Made by a program: the position numbers and the translations under genes. From the NCBI GenBank assembly GCA_030754805.1, contig JASLZO010000023.1:1-11374 (forward strand): a stretch of 11,374 nucleotides of DNA, written 5' to 3'. This DNA is from Dehalococcoidia bacterium (lineage in GTDB: Bacteria > Chloroflexota > Dehalococcoidia > UBA6926). The notes under the pieces are model-generated. The model was not told where the DNA came from. It was given only the letters and a program-made list of their open reading frames with translations, and made no database searches. Below, piece after piece: positions 6,480-11,374 of the stretch; the first letter of the stretch is position 1, and each line of letters starts with the position of its first letter.

Positions 6480-8192
6480 CTAATACGTCCTCGCAATCGG
6501 TTCCCACTTCGTCATTGTTACCGGAAGGAATCCGACCTCAGCCTGTCCGTCCTCGGATCGGGCCACGACTATGTGCTTCAGCCAGTCCTCGTCGTTCCGA
6601 TCTGGGAAGTCTTCCCGAGCGTGCGCACCCCGGCTCTCTTTTCGAGTCACCGCACCCATACCGACCGACTCCGCAACGTCCAACATGTAGTCCAATTCCA
6701 AGACCGAGAGAAGATCAGTATTGAACAGTCGACCCTTGTTGTGAACCGAAACCTCTGGCAGCCGCTCTTTGATTGCTCGAATCGTCGCTAAGGTCTTCTG
6801 CATCCCTTCTTCGTTCCGAAAGACCGCAATCCCGTCGTTCATCGCCGTCCCCATCTGGCGTCGCAGAGTTGCGGCCCGGAGCCCATCTGAGGGTCGGGAA
6901 AATATGTCCTTGATACGACTTTCGAGTCCGTTTATTGCCGCGTTTTCGTTGACCGAAGCCCATCCGACCGATCGAGCGTACTCAACGGCCCCCGCCCCCG
7001 ATCGACGCCCAAAGACCACAGTATCCAGAAGAGAATTTCCACCGAGCCGGTTCCCGCCATGAACGCTCACGTTGGCTGTTTCGCCAGCAGCAAACAGACC
7101 CTCCGCGCCTTTCCATCGTCCCTGACCGGATGGATCCCAGGTCCTCCCGTCAACGTCTGTTTTTATCCCGCCCATGATGTAGTGGTGACCGGGCCGGATC
7201 GGCAGGGGTTCCTCGAGGACATTGGTACCGGCGTAATCTCGAGCAAGCTCAAAGATCTGAGTCAGCTTCGTCATAACCAAGTCCCTACCCAAGTGCCGAA
7301 GGTCGAGGAGCACACAGTCGCCGTCGACAGCCCGACCAGCCCGGACTTCCATCGTTTCAGCCCGAGATACAACGTCACGAGAAGCCAGTTCTTTCATGTT
7401 CGGCGCGTAGTTCTCCATAAAACGTTCGCCGACGGAGTTCAGCAGGTACGCCCCCTCACCCCGCGCGCCCTCGGTGATCAGAACTCCGTTGGCTTTCAGT
7501 GTCGTGGGATGGTGCTGGATCATCTCCATGTCCATCAAGGACGCCCCGGCCCGATATGCCAGCGCGAGACCATCGCCGGTCACGGCCAGTCCGTTCGTGG
7601 TCGGGTAGTACACCTGCCCGATGCCACCTGTAGCAAGGACGATCGCCCTCGTTTGGAAAATTTCGATGCGGCCGGTGGGTATCTCGAGGGCGACGCATCC
7701 GGAGATCCGACCGTCCTCTTGGAGCAGTTCCGTGACGAAGCGCTCGGAATACACGGTCAACCCGGACTTGAGCAACTGCTCCCACATCACATGCAATATG
7801 ACCTGCCCCGTTTGGTCGGCGACGTAGCAGGTCCGGACATTCGTAGCACCTCCGAAGGCGCGCATGTCGATCTGCCCTTCACCATTCCGGTTGAAGATCA
7901 CCCCCATACGCTCGAGAGCGATGATGTCTGCGGGGCCCTCCTCGCAAAGGACCTCGATCGCGTCCTGGTCACCGAGATAGTCACTGCCCTTCACGGTGTC
8001 GTAGGCGTGATCCTCCCAGGAGTCCCCAACGCCAACAGCTGCGTTGATCCCTCCCTGGGCCGCAGCGGAGTGACTACGGGTCGGGAAGATTTTCGAGATC
8101 ATCGCGACATCCGCGCCCATAGCCTGAGCCTGTTGTGCGGCACGCATGCCTGCCAGCCCACCACCGATCACGATCACGTCATGTTGACGCAT
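6480..8192 (-). CDS. sdhA: Succinate dehydrogenase / fumarate reductase flavoprotein subunit
   Basis: A 570-residue catalytic subunit that oxidises succinate to fumarate, or the reverse. VIGGGLAGMRAA (8-19) is the FAD dinucleotide-binding motif. In TRSHSAAAQGG (38-48), H41 is the expected site of covalent FAD attachment. QHHPTTL (226-232), TEGARGEGAYLLN (240-252), the ELASRDVVSRA segment with the candidate proton-shuttle arginine R272, GHHYIMGGI (335-343) and NRLGGNSLLD (381-390) are all in place. I start at ATG 8192 because AAAGGAGGG lies nine bases upstream; the open frame extends to 8240 without a comparable site. Family members reduce or oxidise depending on the quinone, so direction is not decided by sequence. 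It leads an operon with sdhB, sdhE and probably the methyltransferase; no cytochrome b anchor gene is present. Confidence 0.97.
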   Translation of the reverse strand: MRQHDVIVIGGGLAGMRAAQQAQAMGADVAMISKIFPTRSHSAAAQGGINAAVGVGDSWEDHAYDTVKGSDYLGDQDAIEVLCEEGPADIIALERMGVIFNRNGEGQIDMRAFGGATNVRTCYVADQTGQVILHVMWEQLLKSGLTVYSERFVTELLQEDGRISGCVALEIPTGRIEIFQTRAIVLATGGIGQVYYPTTNGLAVTGDGLALAYRAGASLMDMEMIQHHPTTLKANGVLITEGARGEGAYLLNSVGERFMENYAPNMKELASRDVVSRAETMEVRAGRAVDGDCVLLDLRHLGRDLVMTKLTQIFELARDYAGTNVLEEPLPIRPGHHYIMGGIKTDVDGRTWDPSGQGRWKGAEGLFAAGETANVSVHGGNRLGGNSLLDTVVFGRRSGAGAVEYARSVGWASVNENAAINGLESRIKDIFSRPSDGLRAATLRRQMGTAMNDGIAVFRNEEGMQKTLATIRAIKERLPEVSVHNKGRLFNTDLLSVLELDYMLDVAESVGMGAVTRKESRGAHAREDFPDRNDEDWLKHIVVARSEDGQAEVGFLPVTMTKWEPIARTY

Positions 8193-8201
8193 GCGCAGCC
8201 G

Positions 8202-8210
8202 CCCTCCTTT
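8202..8210 (-). promoter_or_regulatory. Ribosome binding site of sdhA
   Basis: The - strand reads AAAGGAGGG, nine bases before the ATG at 8192. This strong site fixes the start and argues against the longer open frame from 8240. Confidence 0.88.
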
Positions 8211-8240
8211 GCGCACGAAAAGGGAGAAGATCCGAGGCAC

Positions 8241-8269
8241 ATATTAGCAGCGCCAGATAGGCGTCACAA
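8241..8269 (-). promoter_or_regulatory. Candidate sigma-70-type promoter for sdhA-sdhB-sdhE
   Basis: On the - strand, TTGTGA (8269-8264) and TAATAT (8246-8241) are separated by exactly 17 bases. Each box matches four of six consensus positions. The predicted transcript would start near 8234, giving a leader of about 40 bases that includes the strong ribosome binding site of sdhA. It lies in the only sizeable gap (148 bases) upstream of the operon. This is a prediction from pattern only. Confidence 0.5.
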
Positions 8270-8278
8270 CGCGAAATT

Positions 8279-8302
8279 CCCTGAAAATCAGGGCGTCGCC
8301 CG
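8279..8302. terminator. Overlapping hairpins upstream of the sdhA promoter
   Basis: CCCTGA-AAA-TCAGGG (8279-8293) is a perfect 6-bp stem with a 3-base loop. It shares GGG with a second palindrome, GGGCG-T-CGCCC (8291-8301). Both lie 39 bases or more after the end of the LON-domain gene and before the sdhA promoter candidate. The likely role is to stop transcription from the NAD kinase/Nudix side, or a regulator could bind there. The T content after the stem on the - strand (AATTTCGC) is weak for an intrinsic terminator. Confidence 0.45.
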
Positions 8303-8340
8303 GTCGATGTCGGGCAGCGAAATGGGGAACTATCCGTGAC

Positions 8341-8990
8341 TCAGTTAAGACGCGCACCAGAAATCGGGTTGCGCTCCTCGAGGTCACGCCGCATCCGTGC
8401 CCGAGCGCTCTGGAGGGCTTCCAGTTCTCTCTCGAGTCTCGGCGAAGTTAACGGAATTTCGAGGATCTGCTGCTTGATGATCAGCTCGAACTCAGCAGTT
8501 TCCGGAGCGAAATACGACAGCTCACGAGCGTCATCCGGCGTCTCGTCTTTACCCAACCAACCGCCTGGAGCGCGACGAGTGATCGAAAGCAATCGACGTA
8601 TGCCTCCCGGACCGCGCTGACCAACGTCGGGTCGATCTGATCTTCTCGATCGTCGTTCTCCGCGATCCCCTCGATCAACGCGATCATATACGGCAGTTTT
8701 CGGACCATCTAAACGATCCGGAATCTTCGCTCGCCCCGGGTGACGATGTTCATGCGGCCGTCCGCTAGCACTGTTGTCTGGGCATCCACGCGGTCGTGCC
8801 GACTGCATGTGGTACCGCGGGCTCCCCACTTCGCCGCCTTCCTCGATCAACACGACGCCAAATGGGCTGCCTCTTCCAGGCTTCGTCCGACCATCTCTCG
8901 AAAACACTGCTCGAAGATATGCATGGGTAGCGAAGTCCTCGGAAAGAGGACGGTTTGGAGCGGGAAGAGGGGAAGCTCGCGAATCGTCAT
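8341..8990 (-). pseudogene. LON substrate-binding-domain protein, disrupted by multiple frameshifts and a TAG
   Basis: The protein is recognisable only by joining frames. It begins at ATG 8990 with MTIRELPLFPLQTVLFP and LPMHIFEQCFREMV, the classic start of the ATP-dependent-protease LON N-terminal domain. It jumps frame near 8870 to PFGVVLIEEGGEVGSP, again near 8818 to VPHAVGTTA, again near 8791 to RVDAQTTVLADGRMNIVTRG and RRFRIV. It then meets an in-frame TAG at 8711-8709, continues as MVRKLPYMIALIEGIAEND, and jumps once more near 8555 to DETPDDARELSYFAPETAEF before TGA at 8343-8341. Each jump needs one added base to restore the frame, giving about 217 residues, normal for stand-alone LON-domain proteins, which lack the ATPase and protease domains and whose role is poorly defined. 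It starts 35 bases after the Nudix gene. Either a recently decayed gene or a locally bad stretch of sequence. Confidence 0.82.
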
Positions 8991-9025
8991 CAGAGGTCTA
9001 CTTGCATCGACGGCGCGCAGTTGGG

Positions 9026-9559
9026 TTAGTCGGTCAGGTCTTCTAAGAAAATGACCCGGAGCAACCCGGCAATGCTCTTCGCATCTTCTATCTCGCCACT
9101 TCGGATCAGGTTCGGCACGTTGTCCAGCGAAGTCGGCTGCAGCGACAAGAATTCGTCCTCATCGGGTTCTGCCTTTGAAGCGAAAAGGTCACGAGCCGCG
9201 AATAGATGCAGGTACTCGGAGAGGAAACCCGGTGCGCTGTAGAAGCCTCCCAGTGGAATCAGGTCCCGCGTGTCGAACCCGGTCTCTTCACGGAGTTCTC
9301 GACGCGCTGTGGCTTTCGGTTCCTCGTTCGGCTCACGAGTGCCCGCCGGCAGCTCCAACAGCTCCTTCCGGTCTGCCGCGTAACGCGGTTGCCGCACGAG
9401 CAACACATTGCCGTGGCCATCCAACGGAACGATCACAACCGCTCCCGGATGATCGACAACGACCCGTTCAGCCGTGGAGCCATCAGGCATCTCGACCCGG
9501 TCCTCGTGCAGTTGCAGCACCCGTCCCGCGTAGAGTTCCTGACTCGAGAGTGTCCTCAA
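9026..9559 (-). CDS. Nudix hydrolase, ADP-ribose pyrophosphatase type
   Basis: A 177-residue cytoplasmic enzyme likely to split ADP-ribose into AMP and ribose-5-phosphate. The Nudix box is complete: G73, E79, then REL-R-EETGF at 87-95, with E88, E91 and E92 as expected metal ligands. LVRQPRYAADRKELLELPAG (54-73) before the box and GFYSAPGFLSEYLHLF (105-120) after it are typical of the NudF/ADPRase subgroup. The start is a TTG at 9559 (protein MRTLSSQELYAG), chosen because no ATG or GTG lies before the first conserved strand; AAGGG is the nearest purine-rich stretch, so initiation may be weak. It begins 18 bases after the stop of the acetyltransferase gene and lies upstream of the broken LON-domain gene. 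Activity on related nucleotide-sugars cannot be excluded. Confidence 0.92.
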   Translation of the reverse strand: MRTLSSQELYAGRVLQLHEDRVEMPDGSTAERVVVDHPGAVVIVPLDGHGNVLLVRQPRYAADRKELLELPAGTREPNEEPKATARRELREETGFDTRDLIPLGGFYSAPGFLSEYLHLFAARDLFASKAEPDEDEFLSLQPTSLDNVPNLIRSGEIEDAKSIAGLLRVIFLEDLTD

Positions 9560-9577
9560 CGCAGCCCTTGGGAAGGC

Positions 9578-10120
9578 CTATTCGTCGTTCGGCAGCGGGC
9601 CGTCAGGAAGCGGAGTCGTGACTGCCCTGCTCATCGCGATCTCATTACACGAGGGGAATTTAGGGCAGCGGATGCACTCGGACCATACCTTCCGGGGAAA
9701 CTCCAGCACGTCTGCTCGCTCGAATCCCAGCTTCTCATAGAACCCCGGCTTGTGCGTGAGGACGAACACGGTCGGTAATCCAAGCTCCGCAGCGTCATCA
9801 ACGCATTGTTCGACCAGCAGGGCGCCGATTCCCTGCCCTTGGAGTTTTTCGCTCACGGCAACGGATTTGATCTCGGCCAGGTCGTCCCACAACACATGGA
9901 GGGCGGCACACGCGACAACTTCATTTCCATCCTTCACGACGATGAAGTCCCGGATGTTCTCGAACAATTCCGACTGGCTCCGAGGCAGCATCTCGCCCGC
10001 CGCGGCGAACTCGTTGATCATCTCCAACATCTGGGGGACATCCTGCAGGCGCGCTTGGGCGAGACCAAAACCCTTGAGTTCCAGTTCCGCCAGCTTGGTG
10101 GCGACGGTGCCCGACGTCAC
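9578..10120 (-). CDS. GNAT N-acetyltransferase, short ArgA-type (probable N-acetylglutamate synthase)
   Basis: A 180-residue single-domain GNAT protein. QGQGIG (94-99) is the acetyl-CoA pyrophosphate loop, preceded by LAEIKSVAVS (81-90). The strand-rich core ACAALHVLWDDLAEI and the C-terminal KVWSECIRCPKFPSCNEIAM (144-163), with C149, C152 and C158, are hallmarks of stand-alone acetyltransferases annotated as amino-acid N-acetyltransferase (short ArgA), which make N-acetylglutamate, the first step of arginine synthesis. The amino-acid-kinase domain of classical ArgA is absent, as usual in this subgroup. Translation starts at GTG 10120, overlapping the NAD kinase stop by four bases (GTGA), with AGGAG eight bases upstream inside the NAD kinase gene. 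The final 15 or so residues are Pro-rich and look non-conserved. The substrate is inferred from similarity only. Confidence 0.88.
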   Translation of the reverse strand: MTSGTVATKLAELELKGFGLAQARLQDVPQMLEMINEFAAAGEMLPRSQSELFENIRDFIVVKDGNEVVACAALHVLWDDLAEIKSVAVSEKLQGQGIGALLVEQCVDDAAELGLPTVFVLTHKPGFYEKLGFERADVLEFPRKVWSECIRCPKFPSCNEIAMSRAVTTPLPDGPLPNDE

Positions 10121-11025
10121 TGCCGCGTCTCCTGTTTTTCATCGGTGAACGGTCGGCCCTCGGGAATCCGATCGATTCTTTCCCCACCGTCGCCAGGCAG
10201 GTCCGGGTGGCGCCGTGTCCCGGCGAGCATCTCCTGGAGCATCCCGAAAAAATACCCGGGAGGCCTCAGATGGAGGAACCGGGCCTGGTAGGGGCTCCGC
10301 CTCACGGTAATCTCGTCCCCGTCGGCGATCCCGTAGTCATCCTGTCCGTCGATGCTCAGCACAGCGCCGTGATCCGTCCGAACGGTGATATGCAGATGCG
10401 ACGAAGGGTCGATTAACAGTGGCGCTTCGGAAACCGGGTGTGAGGAAACGGGCTTCACGATCATGTACGGTGCCTCCGGCGGCAAAACCGGCCCGCCAGC
10501 CGACAGGTTGTAGCCCGTGCTTCCTGTTGCAGTCGCGACGATCAGCCCGTCTCCTCGGAAGTCGGTGAGGACTTCACCGTTCACCCGTACGCTGACCTGA
10601 ATGACTCGAGCGGGTGCACCTCGCGAGACAACGGCTTCATTCATCGCATAGTGGGGAACCCCGTCGCGTTGGACGAGGAGCATGGTGCGTTCCTCCATCC
10701 ATCCACGGCCTTCGATGATTTCGGGAAGCGCGGTCAGGGCCTCGGGACCTTCGATCTCCGTGAGAAAACCGAGGCGGCCGGCGTTCACGCCGAGAATCGG
10801 GATGCCCCACGGCGCCGCGACGCGCGTTACTCGGAGGAGTGTCCCGTCGCCGCCGACGCTGACGATCAGCTCGGTCTCGCTGACGTCCTGGTCCGCGAGG
10901 TCTTCATCCCAGGATGAGCGGCGCCAGACGTTCTTCCCCAACAGTCCCGCGCGCTCGGCCAGTGCTTCGGCCAAGCTCGTAGCCTGCTCAAGATGCGACT
11001 GATAGAGAATTCCGATCTGTCTCAA
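10117..11025 (-). CDS. nadK: NAD kinase
   Basis: Phosphorylates NAD to NADP in the cytoplasm, using ATP or polyphosphate. From TTG 11025 the protein has 302 residues. GGDGT (58-62) is the catalytic NADK motif, followed by LGVNAGRLGFLTE (79-91), the NE pair (129-130) in AMNEAVVS, the glycine-rich TATGSTGYNLSAGGP (165-179) and LSIDGQ (223-228). I prefer the TTG at 11025 because GAGGG lies nine bases upstream and the protein then begins at RQIGILY, where the family usually starts. A GTG at 11064 would add 13 residues but has no ribosome binding site. About 45 residues follow the conserved core, a charged tail (TRRHPDLPGDGGERID and on) longer than usual. Its TGA overlaps the GTG of the acetyltransferase gene. 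Confidence 0.95.
   Translation of the reverse strand: MRQIGILYQSHLEQATSLAEALAERAGLLGKNVWRRSSWDEDLADQDVSETELIVSVGGDGTLLRVTRVAAPWGIPILGVNAGRLGFLTEIEGPEALTALPEIIEGRGWMEERTMLLVQRDGVPHYAMNEAVVSRGAPARVIQVSVRVNGEVLTDFRGDGLIVATATGSTGYNLSAGGPVLPPEAPYMIVKPVSSHPVSEAPLLIDPSSHLHITVRTDHGAVLSIDGQDDYGIADGDEITVRRSPYQARFLHLRPPGYFFGMLQEMLAGTRRHPDLPGDGGERIDRIPEGRPFTDEKQETRQ
10129..10133 (-). promoter_or_regulatory. Ribosome binding site of the ArgA-type acetyltransferase gene
   Basis: AGGAG on the - strand, eight bases before the GTG at 10120 and inside the last codons of NAD kinase. It supports the GTG start and translational coupling. Confidence 0.75.
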
Positions 11026-11082
11026 AACGGGGTGCCCTCGCGGGAGCGCTCGATTCAGCGCCACTGAACGACAACGGCACCC

Positions 11083-11088
11083 AGTATA
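11083..11088 (-). promoter_or_regulatory. Possible -10 box upstream of nadK
   Basis: TATACT on the - strand matches five of six positions of the -10 consensus and lies in the 104-base gap between the partial upstream gene and nadK. No good -35 box is found 16-18 bases upstream. A transcript from here would start near 11076, just before the GTG at 11064 and about 50 bases before the preferred TTG start. Confidence 0.3.
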
Positions 11089-11129
11089 CAGCGGCCTTCG
11101 TGGCGGCCATCACCAGCCCCACGTCGCAC

Positions 11130-11374
11130 CTACCAGACGACGGAGCGGATCCTCGCGGCTCCCTGCTGGTTCGCGACTCCGACGACGTTGCGCGAAGCGA
11201 CCGTTGTCATCGCACCGAGCGCGGCCTCTACCGTGGGGTTCCCACCGATCACCGTTTCCACCGGCAGTGCAAACTGGGTCCCGGTTCCACCGACATAGAC
11301 GACAGCGTTGACCTCTGGATAGTTGAACATGTACGCGGATTCGAGCGTCCGGTCGCCGGAAGCATCGCTCACCA
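11130..11374 (-). CDS. C-terminal fragment of an unidentified protein
   Basis: The open frame enters from beyond the right edge and ends at TAG (11132-11130); about 81 C-terminal residues are seen. The segment is rich in Val, Ala, Gly and Thr (for example NAVVYVGGTGTQFALPVETV and AALGAMTTVASRNVVGVANQQ) with few charges and no cysteine. This suggests a compact beta-rich or secreted/outer-surface domain, but I recognise no family. It reads in the same direction as nadK, 104 bases upstream of the preferred nadK start (65 before the alternative GTG). The frame and clean ending support a real gene; its function and true start are outside the window. Confidence 0.55.
   Translation of the reverse strand, partial: VSDASGDRTLESAYMFNYPEVNAVVYVGGTGTQFALPVETVIGGNPTVEAALGAMTTVASRNVVGVANQQGAARIRSVVW

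Noticed and set aside
7059..8339. A 426-codon open frame on the + strand
   Set aside because: It lies antisense to sdhA, whose motifs and strong ribosome binding site leave no doubt. The translation is rich in His, Pro and Arg and has no family motif; such shadows are common opposite GC-rich genes.
8540..8570. Programmed -1 frameshifting as an explanation for the last LON frame change
   Set aside because: GGTTGGTTGGGTAAAG has no canonical X-XXY-YYZ heptamer in the incoming frame and no clear downstream stem. Four same-sign shifts plus a stop in one short gene are not a known programmed pattern.
8740..9054. Two + strand open frames (8740-9054 and 8774-9046) over the broken LON gene
   Set aside because: They look free-standing because no - strand frame is open throughout, but the - strand holds collinear LON-domain blocks while these translations are compositionally random.
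1..11374. CRISPR arrays, tRNA/rRNA genes, insertion sequences or a defence island
   Set aside because: No regularly spaced repeats, cloverleaf sequences, transposase motifs or terminal inverted repeats were seen on either strand; the content is ordinary metabolism.

Overview
The window is a bacterial chromosomal segment, rather GC-rich and densely coded, with central carbon metabolism on both strands. No transposase, phage gene, CRISPR array, tRNA or rRNA is visible. The taxon cannot be fixed. An E-type (SdhA-SdhB-HdrB-like) succinate dehydrogenase, an acyl-CoA carboxyltransferase followed by a pyruvate/oxaloacetate-type carboxyltransferase, a lactate dehydrogenase-like malate dehydrogenase and a short ArgA-type acetyltransferase together fit an uncultured, probably environmental bacterium (Gemmatimonadota, Acidobacteriota or Chloroflexota-like). 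That placement is a low-confidence inference.

Layout. Positions 1-3871 run on the + strand: the 3' end of an acyl-CoA carboxylase beta subunit (1-635), a small unknown protein overlapping it (635-871), a PycB/OadA/transcarboxylase-5S-like carboxyltransferase (868-2598), and malate dehydrogenase (2942-3871). The carboxyltransferase frame is cut by an in-frame TAG, but continues without any shift through the second half of its biotin-carrier domain to 2781. A strong inverted repeat at 3893-3924 separates this block from everything downstream, which is on the - strand and points toward it. Read in transcription order, the - strand holds an unidentified partial gene (11374-11130), NAD kinase (11025-10117), an ArgA-like GNAT acetyltransferase (10120-9578), an ADP-ribose pyrophosphatase-type Nudix hydrolase (9559-9026), a broken LON substrate-binding-domain gene (8990-8341), a gap with hairpins and a good promoter candidate, then sdhA-sdhB-sdhE (8192-4643) and a methyltransferase (4624-3932).

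How the genes fit together. The + strand carboxyltransferases act on C3/C4 acids (propionyl/methylmalonyl-CoA, pyruvate/oxaloacetate). Malate dehydrogenase handles oxaloacetate/malate, and the facing Sdh complex handles succinate/fumarate. The segment is therefore a C4-dicarboxylate node, usable for the TCA cycle, anaplerosis or a propionate-type route. The NAD kinase/GNAT/Nudix group is a housekeeping cluster of nucleotide and arginine metabolism.

I did not find a new multi-gene system. The two observations most worth checking are the amber codon inside the biotin-carrier domain of an otherwise intact carboxyltransferase, and the LON-domain gene, whose recognisable protein sequence is spread over all three - strand frames by at least four apparent single-base losses plus one amber codon, while its neighbours are intact.
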